Part shown: one piece after another, positions 1-7,186 of the stretch
Layout of the letters: each line of letters starts with the position of its first letter
Numbering within the stretch: position 1 is the stretch's first letter
Program-made: the position numbers and the translations under genes
Assembly: GCA_900104495.1 (NCBI GenBank)
Contig: FMXS01000003.1
Coordinates: 310,001-374,000, forward strand
DNA from: Ruminococcaceae bacterium FB2012
GTDB lineage: Bacteria; Bacillota; Clostridia; Oscillospirales; Ruminococcaceae
Direction of reading: 5' to 3'
Length of the DNA stretch: 64,000 nt
Notes under the pieces: model-generated
Told to the model about the DNA's origin: nothing
Databases searched by the model: none
The model's input: the letters and a program-made list of their open reading frames with translations, nothing else

Positions 1-1050
1 GCCCGTCTTGACTTCCTTGTAGACCAGGTGGGCAAACTTCCCCTTGAACTTGAACACCAGCGGCTCGTTGCCGGTGTCGGGTTCGTAGGTCCAGCCGTTA
101 TTGAAATGCGCCACCGTGGAGCCTTCCTTCCAGCTTCCCAGGCTCACGGGCTCGATATCCCCGTTTTCAAGGAGCTTCATCCCTTGCTGGATCATCACGC
201 TCATTCCCTGCGGGGGATAGGAGCGGGCTTCGGTCTCGGTGTCGGCGGCTTTGCCGAAATAGCTGTCGATCATCTCCGCCACAAGAGCGTGACCGGAGAC
301 GTTGGGGTGGGACTTGTCGTCGGAGAAATCCTCCCACTTCATCCTGCCGTTTTCAAACATGAACCGCAAGGCGTCACAGTAGGAGATCATGGGCAGTCCG
401 TAGTATTCGCCTATGTTTTTCATATAGTCCTGGGCGGAGTAGTCATCGGCGGTGACGGAGAACAGCAGCACCGGCGCACAGTCGTGCTCCAGAAGCTCCC
501 GGACTATGGACTCGTAGGAAGCTTGGCAGTCCTCGTTGGAGCTGTCGTTCACCGCAAACTCCACAAAGCAGATATCCGGCCCGTGAGAAAGGACATCTCT
601 TTCAAGTCGGAGATTCCCGAGATAGGAAGGCGTCCCCGAGATGCCGGCGTTCACATAGCTGATGTTGTTTCCGCCGTCCTTGCCGAAGCGCTCTTTGAAC
701 TTGTCGAAGGAGACCTTTGCATAGCAAAGCTCGTCTCCGCCGCCCACGCCCTCGGTAATGGAGCCGCCCAGGTAGGCCACGGTGACCTTTTCGCCGGCTT
801 TCGCCTTCTCGATCTTCCTGCGGACGGGGCCGGTGTCACCCAGCGTCACCAGAGACTTTTCTATCATCGCCCGATGCCACTCCTCGTCGGTCTCGGGGAG
901 CTTTTCGGGAACGCTTTCAGCGATGCTCTCCGCCGCTGAGCTGACATCGGCCCTGCTCTCCGTGACAGACGAACTCTCCCCGCTTCCGCAGCCCGCAAGC
1001 AGGCAGACAGACATCACGATCGCAGCGGCGGCGGTCATCCTTTTCTTCAT
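1..1050 (-). CDS. SGNH/GDSL-family hydrolase lipoprotein (3' end cut by window)
   Basis: The first 350 codons of a secreted esterase/acetylhydrolase-type lipoprotein are present and the gene runs off the left edge. The start ATG at 1050 is followed by a lipoprotein signal peptide with lipobox LLAGC (Cys21) and a Ser-rich linker. The SGNH signatures are clear: GGSIT with Ser97 as nucleophile, an FVEFAVND segment supplying the block III Asn, and DDKSH giving the catalytic Asp245/His248 pair. The family usually deacylates carbohydrates or lipids, so a role in glycan deacetylation outside the cell is likely but not shown. A second domain after residue ~255 is incomplete. It lies downstream of the MsmK-like ATPase on the same strand with a hairpin between. 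Confidence 0.85.
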   Translation of the reverse strand, partial: MKKRMTAAAAIVMSVCLLAGCGSGESSSVTESRADVSSAAESIAESVPEKLPETDEEWHRAMIEKSLVTLGDTGPVRRKIEKAKAGEKVTVAYLGGSITEGVGGGDELCYAKVSFDKFKERFGKDGGNNISYVNAGISGTPSYLGNLRLERDVLSHGPDICFVEFAVNDSSNEDCQASYESIVRELLEHDCAPVLLFSVTADDYSAQDYMKNIGEYYGLPMISYCDALRFMFENGRMKWEDFSDDKSHPNVSGHALVAEMIDSYFGKAADTETEARSYPPQGMSVMIQQGMKLLENGDIEPVSLGSWKEGSTVAHFNNGWTYEPDTGNEPLVFKFKGKFAHLVYKEVKTG

Positions 1051-1073
1051 AAATGCCTCCCTTCCTTAACAGA

Positions 1074-1100
1074 TAGGCCCTCCCGTCTCCGGAAGGGCCT
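1074..1100 (-). terminator. Hairpin between the msmK-like gene and the SGNH lipoprotein gene
   Basis: Arms AGGCCCT (1075-1081) and AGGGCCT (1094-1100) pair perfectly and extend with one mismatch. On the minus strand the hairpin lies just after the msmK-like stop, but the following sequence is only weakly T-rich, so it may attenuate rather than stop transcription into the SGNH gene. Confidence 0.45.
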
Positions 1101-1124
1101 GATAAATGTTCTGTGTAAATGTTA

Positions 1125-2267
1125 TCAGTTGATAACAGCCTTCTCTGTATCCTTGTCGAACAGGTGGATCCTGTTGGGATCGAGAGCGATCTTGATCTCG
1201 TCCTGAGGACGGGCGGTGGATCTGGGCGATACTCTTGCGGTAAGAGGAATACCCTCGCAGGTGAGGTACAGATAGGTCTCTGCGCCCATCATTTCAGTTA
1301 CTTCAACGGTAGCGTTTACGACGCCTGTTGTAGCGGAGGAGATGAACATCTCTTCGTCATGCAGGCACTCGGGACGGATACCGAGAACAACTTCCTGGTC
1401 TACCAGCGGCTCAAGGAGCTCTTCGTCTACCTTAGCCTCGGGAACCTCTACCTGATACTTAACGCCTCTGGAGGTCTTGGTATCCTCGGAACCGAACTCA
1501 ACAACATATCTGCCGTTTACCTTGAGCAGCTTAGCGTCGATGAAGTTCATCTGAGGAGATCCGATGAAGCCTGCAACGAACTGGTTAACAGGGTTATTGT
1601 AAAGGTTTGTAGGAGTATCGATCTGCTGGATGTAACCGTCCTTCATAACAACGATACGGTCACCCATTGTCATAGCCTCGGTCTGGTCATGGGTTACATA
1701 GATGAATGTAGTACCCAGTTTCTTATGGAGCTTGGAGATCTCGGTTCTCATCTGAGCTCTCAGCTTGGCATCGAGGTTGGAAAGAGGCTCGTCGAGCAGG
1801 AACACCTGAGGCTCACGCACGATAGCACGGCCCAGCGCAACACGCTGTCTCTGACCGCCGGAGAGAGCCTTCGGCTTTCTGTCCAGCAGGTGAGCGATGT
1901 CAAGGATCCTTGCAGCTTCTTCAACTTTTCTTGCGATCTCGTCCTTGGGCACCTTGCGGAGCTTCAGGCCGAATGCCATGTTCTCAAAAACGGTCATGTG
2001 AGGATACAGAGCGTAGTTCTGGAAAACCATTGCGATATCTCTGTCCTTAGGGGCGATATCGTTAACGAGTCTGTCGCCGATATAGAGCTCGCCCTCGCTG
2101 ATCTCCTCAAGACCTGCGATCATTCTGAGCGTTGTGGACTTACCGCAGCCGGAAGGACCTACCAGGATGATGAACTCCTTGTCCTTGATCTCGATATTGA
2201 AATCGGAAACTGCGATAACGCCGCCTGCATACTTCTTATAAATCTCCCTTAATGATACACTTGCCAT
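1125..2267 (-). CDS. msmK: Sugar ABC transporter ATPase, MsmK/UgpC/MalK type
   Basis: A 380-residue ATP-hydrolysing subunit of carbohydrate importers (CUT1 family). It shows Walker A GPSGCGKST near residue 37, Q-loop VFQNYALYPHM, signature LSGGQRQRVALGRA, Walker B VFLLDEPLSNLDA, H-loop THDQTEAM and a C-terminal TOBE/MalK-type regulatory region from about 240. The start is set by AGGAGGT ten bases upstream of ATG. It stands alone: no permease or binding protein is adjacent. In Gram-positive bacteria one such ATPase commonly energises many sugar permeases lacking their own ATPase, and two such permease pairs lie at 43.6-45.8 and 50.6-52.5 kb. The partnership is inference. Confidence 0.93.
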   Translation of the reverse strand: MASVSLREIYKKYAGGVIAVSDFNIEIKDKEFIILVGPSGCGKSTTLRMIAGLEEISEGELYIGDRLVNDIAPKDRDIAMVFQNYALYPHMTVFENMAFGLKLRKVPKDEIARKVEEAARILDIAHLLDRKPKALSGGQRQRVALGRAIVREPQVFLLDEPLSNLDAKLRAQMRTEISKLHKKLGTTFIYVTHDQTEAMTMGDRIVVMKDGYIQQIDTPTNLYNNPVNQFVAGFIGSPQMNFIDAKLLKVNGRYVVEFGSEDTKTSRGVKYQVEVPEAKVDEELLEPLVDQEVVLGIRPECLHDEEMFISSATTGVVNATVEVTEMMGAETYLYLTCEGIPLTARVSPRSTARPQDEIKIALDPNRIHLFDKDTEKAVIN

Positions 2268-2326
2268 GTTTATAAGAACCTCCTAATTTAAGTATTACTA
2301 ATTTTACAAGATTAGCTGACAATACT

Positions 2327-2355
2327 ATAATAGCAAATTTTTCAACTAAGCACAA
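2327..2355 (-). promoter_or_regulatory. Likely sigma-A promoter of the msmK-like gene
   Basis: On the minus strand a TTGTGC -35 (2350-2355) is 17 bases from a TATTAT -10 (2327-2332), about 60 bases upstream of the ATG, in the AT-rich gap 2268-2442. Confidence 0.45.
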
Positions 2356-2442
2356 GAGTTTTTTTAACTAAACTTTATTACAACTCTTTATAAATATTGA
2401 CGAAAAAACGCCAAAGGCTGGATAATTTTGGAAATTAAAAAT

Positions 2443-3150
2443 CTAACATGACAAAAGTTTTTCAACATCTTTGTGCAATATCTCCAAGCAGCCGCCCAGG
2501 GGGAGATTTTCGTCAAGCGCGAGTCTGCCGATACTTATACGTTTAAGTGAAGTCACCCTGTTGCCCACGGCTTCAAACATTCTTTTGACCTGGTGGAACT
2601 TCCCTTCGTGGATCGTAAGGGTACAGCGGAAGGGGTCCTCGGAGAGGGTGAGCTGAGCCGGCAGGCAGGTCTCGCCTCCGTCGATAGCAAGCCCCACGGC
2701 GAAGGCGGGGACCAGTTCCTCGGTGACGGGATAAGCGGTCCCCACCAGGTAAGTCTTGGGGACGTGGCTCTTCGGAGACAGCATTTTGTGGGCCAAAGCG
2801 CCGTCATCGGTGATGAGAACAAAGCCCTCGGTGTCCTTGTCAAGGCGTCCGGCGGGAAAAAGCCCCCGTCTGCGAAGTTCCGGCGGGATAAGCTCCAGCA
2901 CGGTCTGCGAGAGGCCGTCCCGGGTGGCGCAGACTACGCCTTTCGGCTTGTTGAGCATGATGTAGATATGCTCCCGGTAGCCCACGGCCTCCCCTGAGAC
3001 CCGGACCTCGTCGCCGGACTCGTTTATCTGAACGTCCGGCCGTCTGACGGTCTCGCCGTTGACGGTGACCTGTCCTTTGCGGCAAAGTTCCTTCACATCG
3101 CTGCGGGAAAGCTCCGCCTTCTGCGAAGCAATAAATCTGTCAAGACGCAT
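2443..3150 (-). CDS. RsuA/RluB-family rRNA pseudouridine synthase
   Basis: A 235-residue enzyme with an N-terminal S4 RNA-binding domain (MRLDRFIASQK, then KGQVTVNG) and a pseudouridine synthase domain whose catalytic motif reads GRLDKDTEG; NKPKGVVCAT and the C-terminal HEGKFHQVKRM are also typical of the RsuA branch, which isomerises a uridine in 16S or 23S rRNA. The longer reading frame begins at 3252, but the ATG at 3150 is preceded by GGGAGGTG seven bases away and matches the family's N-terminus, so that start is chosen. Whether it acts on the 16S site of RsuA or another site cannot be told from sequence alone. Confidence 0.9.
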   Translation of the reverse strand: MRLDRFIASQKAELSRSDVKELCRKGQVTVNGETVRRPDVQINESGDEVRVSGEAVGYREHIYIMLNKPKGVVCATRDGLSQTVLELIPPELRRRGLFPAGRLDKDTEGFVLITDDGALAHKMLSPKSHVPKTYLVGTAYPVTEELVPAFAVGLAIDGGETCLPAQLTLSEDPFRCTLTIHEGKFHQVKRMFEAVGNRVTSLKRISIGRLALDENLPLGGCLEILHKDVEKLLSC

Positions 3151-3261
3151 ATTCCGCACCTCCCTGTTAAGATAATACCACATTTTCCGCAGATTTTCAA
3201 GACCGGCGGCTTTGACAGCCGGTTCGGGATCAACGATCGCCCCGGACTGCAATAAAAGATA

Positions 3262-3290
3262 TTGACTTTTTTTGAATAATGTATTATACT
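3262..3290 (+). promoter_or_regulatory. Sigma-A promoter for the 3.4-5.4 kb operon
   Basis: TTGACT (3262-3267), 17-base spacer, TATACT (3285-3290), about 70 bases upstream of the start at 3363. Confidence 0.65.
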
Positions 3291-3362
3291 ATAATAAGTG
3301 TAAAATGCCCTGCGCTTTGCAGAGGCATACGATCAACGGCAAAAGGCAAAGGAGTGACGGCA

Positions 3363-4460
3363 ATGGGCAGAGCAGGACGCGGCGGCGGGAGCTTCGGCGG
3401 AGGCTCACGGGGCGGCGGCTTCGGCGGATCGAGGGGCTTCGGCTCCCATTCGGGAGGTTCGTCCCACAGGAGCAGCTTTTCAAGCAGTTCGCACCGCAGC
3501 AGCTATTCAAGCAGCTCGCACCATTCGAGCAGCTATTCAAGCAGCTCGCACCATTCGAGCAGCTATCACAGCCGATATAACGGCGGTCCCCGCTTTTATT
3601 ATTTCGGCGGAACGAGATATTCCGGAAGCAGCGGCTATTCGGGCGGATATTCCAACACCCCGAAGAAATCGGGGACGTCCGTCTGGAAGAAGATCTGGCT
3701 GGTGATCCTCATACTTATCATTATCGGTGCGCTTCTCCCCGATGATAAAAACACTTCATCGGGCTCCGGCGGCGGGATAACCAAATCCACGGTCAACAGA
3801 GAGCGCTTCGACAGTTCGTCCTATCAGAAGTCGGATGTGTGGTACAGAGACGAGCTGAACTGGATAACGAATCCTACCACCCTCCACAGGGGTATGGAGC
3901 ATTTTTACGACAAGACCGGCGTTCAGCCCTTCCTTTATATAACGGATGACGTGGGCACCAAGGGCTATGCTTCGGACAGCCAGCTCGAAAAGTTCGGCAA
4001 CGAGATCTACGACAAGTATTTCGACGACGAGTGCCACCTGGTAGTGGTGTTCTACGAAAAGGATAAGAAATACCGCTCCTTCTATGTGACCGGCACCCAG
4101 GCCAAGACCGTCATCGACGACGAGGCCGGCGAGATACTGCTGGACTACATCGACCACTACTATTATTCCGATTACGAAGAAAGCGAGTTCTTCTCTCGGT
4201 CCTTCTCGGAGGCCGCCGACAGGATAATGAGAGTGACGCCCAACTACAAACCGGTGATCGCGATATTCGCCATCATCGCGGTGATAGTTGTGCTGCTGTT
4301 CAAGTGGTGGAAGAAAAAGAAACAGCATAAGCTGGACGAGATGAAGCAGGCAAAGGATATCCTCGATTCCGACCTCAACGAGTTCGGAGGCCCTGATTAC
4401 ACCGGATCCGGCTCTATGAGCGAGGCCGAGGCGCTGAAGAAAAAATATGACAGTAATTGA
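3363..4460 (+). CDS. Ser/Gly-rich membrane protein with TPM-like domain
   Basis: A 365-residue protein. Residues 1-70 are extremely rich in Gly, Ser, Arg and His, including tandem SSHHSSSYSS repeats. A hydrophobic segment (IWLVILILIIIGALL) is followed by an extracytoplasmic domain resembling the TPM_phosphatase fold (GMEHFYDKTGVQPFLYITDD and FDDECHLVVVFYEKD), then a second membrane segment (IAIFAIIAVIVVLLF) and a Lys-rich tail. The first in-frame ATG at 3279 is less likely than the ATG at 3363, which has AGGAGTG in front. It heads an operon with a PspA-like coiled-coil protein, which suggests an envelope role; the molecular function is unknown. Confidence 0.75.
   Translation: MGRAGRGGGSFGGGSRGGGFGGSRGFGSHSGGSSHRSSFSSSSHRSSYSSSSHHSSSYSSSSHHSSSYHSRYNGGPRFYYFGGTRYSGSSGYSGGYSNTPKKSGTSVWKKIWLVILILIIIGALLPDDKNTSSGSGGGITKSTVNRERFDSSSYQKSDVWYRDELNWITNPTTLHRGMEHFYDKTGVQPFLYITDDVGTKGYASDSQLEKFGNEIYDKYFDDECHLVVVFYEKDKKYRSFYVTGTQAKTVIDDEAGEILLDYIDHYYYSDYEESEFFSRSFSEAADRIMRVTPNYKPVIAIFAIIAVIVVLLFKWWKKKKQHKLDEMKQAKDILDSDLNEFGGPDYTGSGSMSEAEALKKKYDSN
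3479..3565 (+). repeat. Tandem in-frame repeat encoding Ser/His-rich segment
   Basis: Three head-to-tail units at 3479-3505 (27 bases), 3506-3535 and 3536-3565 (30 bases each, identical to one another). They encode SSHR/SSHH-SSSYSS repeats in the preceding gene. Such identical units can expand or contract by slippage while keeping frame. Confidence 0.9.
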
Positions 4461-4496
4461 TCCGGGCCGTGACCCGGATCCCGGACAGGTGATCTT

Positions 4497-5036
4497 ATGG
4501 GATTGTTTGAAAAGCGTTCGGAAGCGGACGAGATAAAGGTCCAGCTGGCGGAGCTGGCAGTCAAGCTGGCTGATGTGAGAAAACAGGTGGGCCAGCTGAA
4601 CGAGGAATATTCCCGTCTGGGGGAAGCCTGCGTTGAGGAGAAGTCCCAGTCGGACGAATACGAGAGCTATGCCAAGAAGGCGATAGCCGCGGGCAATCCC
4701 GACGATGCGAAGGTGTTCCTCGCCGAAAAGTACAAGCACGACCAGAGGCTGGCACAGTTCACCGAGCAGTTCACCGCCACGGCGGATACCCGGAAGAAGG
4801 CAATGGAGCTCCACGACAAAATGGTCCGGGAGATAAACGCCGCGAAAGCACGGCTGGCAGCCCTCGAAGCAAGGAATGCCGCCGCCGATGTCAGCATACA
4901 CTATTCCAAGACGGCAGGCAGCAGCAAGTTCGACGAGAAGCTTTCCCAAATGGAAGCCGATGCCGATATGAAAGAGGCCTATTCGGACGCCAAGCGCTAT
5001 GCCGACGATGATTGGGGGGACAGTAATGGCTTTTGA
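4497..5036 (+). CDS. PspA/IM30-like coiled-coil protein (short)
   Basis: A 179-residue, mostly helical, charged protein with heptad-like spacing from about 10 to 130 (EIKVQLAELAVKLADVRKQV and following) and an Asp/Ala-rich tail. The pattern resembles PspA/Vipp1/IM30 membrane-stress proteins but it is shorter than the usual ~220 residues and lacks an obvious N-terminal amphipathic helix, so the family call is tentative. It lies 36 bases after the TPM-like gene and its 3' end overlaps the next start by 11 bases, showing one operon. A role at the membrane with the TPM-like partner is inference. Confidence 0.6.
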   Translation: MGLFEKRSEADEIKVQLAELAVKLADVRKQVGQLNEEYSRLGEACVEEKSQSDEYESYAKKAIAAGNPDDAKVFLAEKYKHDQRLAQFTEQFTATADTRKKAMELHDKMVREINAAKARLAALEARNAAADVSIHYSKTAGSSKFDEKLSQMEADADMKEAYSDAKRYADDDWGDSNGF

Positions 5037-5403
5037 AATACTGAAAAAAGGCTCCTTCTGCTTTTGGGGAGACTGGTTCGGACGTCCGCTGGACAACTCA
5101 CACATCTGCGTGAACGCCAGCCTTGAGGGCGATCTGCTCATGGCGGATTTCGCCGACGGCGAAAGTCTGACGGTCTACGGAGCGAAAGATATACTGTCGG
5201 ACGAGGGAAAATTCTTCGTCACCGACGCGGAAATGATCGTCTGGGAGTGGAACCTCTACGACGAACCCGAGGGCGAGGATTCCCGGAGATTCATCGAATA
5301 CAAGAAGCTCCCCGACGGACGCATCCGCAAGACCAGCGATCTCGGCAGCGGCATACCGCAGTTCATCGAGCCCGGCGGCGCCAAAGCCGTGGAAATGTAC
5401 TGA
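5026..5403 (+). CDS. Hypothetical protein, last gene of the TPM/PspA-like operon
   Basis: A 125-residue soluble protein that I do not recognise. The ATG at 5026 with GGGGGA six bases upstream is preferred; it overlaps the end of the previous gene. There is no signal peptide or membrane segment. The sequence is acidic with many aromatic residues (CFWGDWFGRP, MIVWEWNLYDEPEGED), suggesting a small beta-rich domain. Translational coupling and a terminator right after the stop make it the last member of the operon, so it may work with the coiled-coil protein. Confidence 0.7.
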   Translation: MAFEILKKGSFCFWGDWFGRPLDNSHICVNASLEGDLLMADFADGESLTVYGAKDILSDEGKFFVTDAEMIVWEWNLYDEPEGEDSRRFIEYKKLPDGRIRKTSDLGSGIPQFIEPGGAKAVEMY

Positions 5404-5413
5404 AAGAAAGTCC

Positions 5414-5448
5414 GCACCTCTGCCTTTTCACGGCGGAGGTGCTTTTTT
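5414..5448 (+). terminator. Rho-independent terminator of the 3.4-5.4 kb operon
   Basis: Stem GCACCTCTGCC/GGCGGAGGTGC (5414-5424 with 5432-5442) followed by six Ts, ten bases after the stop codon. Confidence 0.9.
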
Positions 5449-5521
5449 ATGCGAATACGAAGGACGCCGAAAAGGTTTGTGTTCTTCCCGTGAAAGCATC
5501 CTTTACAGTTTTATTTTCTTA

Positions 5522-5550
5522 TTGTCAGAATTTTTTTCGGTTATTATCAT
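5522..5550 (+). promoter_or_regulatory. Possible promoter of htrA
   Basis: TTGTCA (5522-5527), 17 bases, TATCAT (5545-5550). A better -10 (TATAAT, 5571-5576) lies just downstream but lacks a -35 at the right distance, so this region may carry a non-standard or activated promoter. Confidence 0.4.
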
Positions 5551-5644
5551 AGAGTTATCACATTCGGGGGTATAATTAGGTATAGAAACAAAAAAGAAAC
5601 AGGTCCACGACCCGAACAGATAAATCCCCCAAGGAGGCATTATT

Positions 5645-7072
5645 ATGGACAACTTCGGAAACAACGGCTACAACAGCTACAACGGACAGATGCACAGCGA
5701 TTATCAGCCCGGCTCACAGCAGCAGGGATACGGATATTACGGCAGCTACCGTGATTACGGCACGGACAACGAGGTGGTATACAAGCCCGAAAAGAAGAAA
5801 AAGGGCAAGGGCAAAAAGATCCTCGCCGGATTCGTAGGCGTACTTACAGTCGCCGCCATCGGCGCCACATCCATCGTCGGATACAACCTTATCAAGGGCG
5901 ACGGCTCCGTAAGCTCCGACGGAAAGAATTCCTCCGGCAGCGCTTCGGTTAAGGCTTCCGTTGCCACAGACAGCTCCGACGACAGCACCGCCGAGAGTTC
6001 GCAGGCCGAGGTCAGCAAAAAGGATATGCCTTCCATAGTTCAGCTGGCTTCTCCCGCAGATGCTATGAGCATCCCCGAGATAGTTGAGAAGAACACTCCC
6101 AGCGTGGTGGGCATCCAGTGCGTTGCCACCAACGGCGTTTTCATGGGCACAGGCATCATCATGAGCGAGGACGGCTACATCCTCACCAATGCACACGTTG
6201 TGGAGAACGCAAGATCGGTATCCGTAAAGCTGCCCAGCAGCTATGCGGACAGCAGCGACACCACCGACGAGGAGCTCACCTTTGACGCCAAGATCATCGG
6301 CACCGACAATCAGTCGGATATTGCAGTGCTGAAAATCAACAAGACAGGTCTTACCAAGGCCGAGTTCGGCAAAAGCTCGGATGTCAAGGTCGGTGAGGTG
6401 GCTATCGTCATCGGCAACCCCCTGAGCATGGAGCTGGCAAACTCTGTTACCGCAGGCATCATTTCCTCCCTCAACCGCACTATCACCATTGAGGACAGGA
6501 CCATGAACTATATGCAGACAGACGCCTCTATCAACAGCGGCAACTCAGGCGGTCCGCTCATCAACGCTTACGGTCAGGTAATAGGTATCGCTTCTGCGGC
6601 CGTTACCAAGAGCTACGGCGAGGGCATCGGCTTTGCGATCCCCATAGACGAGGCTATCCCCATTATTGAGGACCTTATCAAGAACGGCCGTGTCACCGGC
6701 AGACCTACTCTCGGCGTTTCGGGCGAGAATATCTCGGATATCTACTCCAAGTACTACAACATCCCCAAGGGCTTCAGAGTCAAGGTGGTAAATGCTGACA
6801 GCGCCGCCGAGGAAGCCGGCATCAAGGTAAACGATATAATCATCGGCATCGAGGGCAAGCTCATCGAGTCCATCGAGGAGTTCAACTCCATCAAGAACCA
6901 GCACAAGGCCGGCGAGACCGTGAAGATCTCGGTATACAGAAACGGCGAGATAATCGACCTTGACGTAACTCTCAAAGAGGCTGCGAATGAAGACGAGTCC
7001 GCTGAAAAGCAGGCCCAGAACGACGACGATCTGTATGACAGATACCGCGATTTCTTCAACCAGTTCTATTGA
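5645..7072 (+). CDS. htrA: HtrA/DegP-family membrane-anchored serine protease
   Basis: A 475-residue S1C protease for envelope protein quality control. A Tyr/Gly/Gln-rich cytoplasmic N-terminus (1-56) is followed by one transmembrane segment (~59-82), a Ser-rich linker, a trypsin-like domain with catalytic His184 (TNAHVV), Asp225 (DNQSDIAVLK) and Ser301 (INSGNSGGPL), and a single PDZ domain at ~355-455 (GFRVKVVNADSAAEEAGIKV). AAGGAGG lies eight bases before the ATG. It is monocistronic with its own terminator. Architecture matches Gram-positive HtrA proteins, which act on the outer face of the membrane during secretion or heat stress. Confidence 0.95.
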   Translation: MDNFGNNGYNSYNGQMHSDYQPGSQQQGYGYYGSYRDYGTDNEVVYKPEKKKKGKGKKILAGFVGVLTVAAIGATSIVGYNLIKGDGSVSSDGKNSSGSASVKASVATDSSDDSTAESSQAEVSKKDMPSIVQLASPADAMSIPEIVEKNTPSVVGIQCVATNGVFMGTGIIMSEDGYILTNAHVVENARSVSVKLPSSYADSSDTTDEELTFDAKIIGTDNQSDIAVLKINKTGLTKAEFGKSSDVKVGEVAIVIGNPLSMELANSVTAGIISSLNRTITIEDRTMNYMQTDASINSGNSGGPLINAYGQVIGIASAAVTKSYGEGIGFAIPIDEAIPIIEDLIKNGRVTGRPTLGVSGENISDIYSKYYNIPKGFRVKVVNADSAAEEAGIKVNDIIIGIEGKLIESIEEFNSIKNQHKAGETVKISVYRNGEIIDLDVTLKEAANEDESAEKQAQNDDDLYDRYRDFFNQFY

Positions 7073-7111
7073 TACGATCTCTTCCAATTTTCATATTCTT
7101 TTACTTCTCGA

Positions 7112-7144
7112 AAGAGGCTGCCCCCGCAAAGGGCAGCCTCTTTT
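7112..7144 (+). terminator. Terminator after htrA, between convergent genes
   Basis: A 12-bp stem AAGAGGCTGCCC/GGGCAGCCTCTT (7112-7123 with 7131-7142) ends in a T run. It also serves the opposing ABC gene, though the minus-strand T run is short. Confidence 0.88.
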
Positions 7145-7186
7145 GATGTTCCGAAATATCTGCGGTATGCGGAAGGGCCGTTTGGC

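Noticed and set aside
28..939. Long plus-strand reading frame opposite the SGNH lipoprotein gene
   Set aside because: The minus strand has a signal peptide, lipobox and complete catalytic motifs; the plus-strand product has none and no ribosome binding site.
1119..2252. Plus-strand frame of 377 residues opposite the msmK-like gene
   Set aside because: It mirrors the ATPase gene's codons almost end to end; the minus-strand product has every ABC ATPase motif.
3479..3565. Short regular repeats considered as a CRISPR array
   Set aside because: The units are contiguous without spacers, in frame and encode Ser/His repeats.
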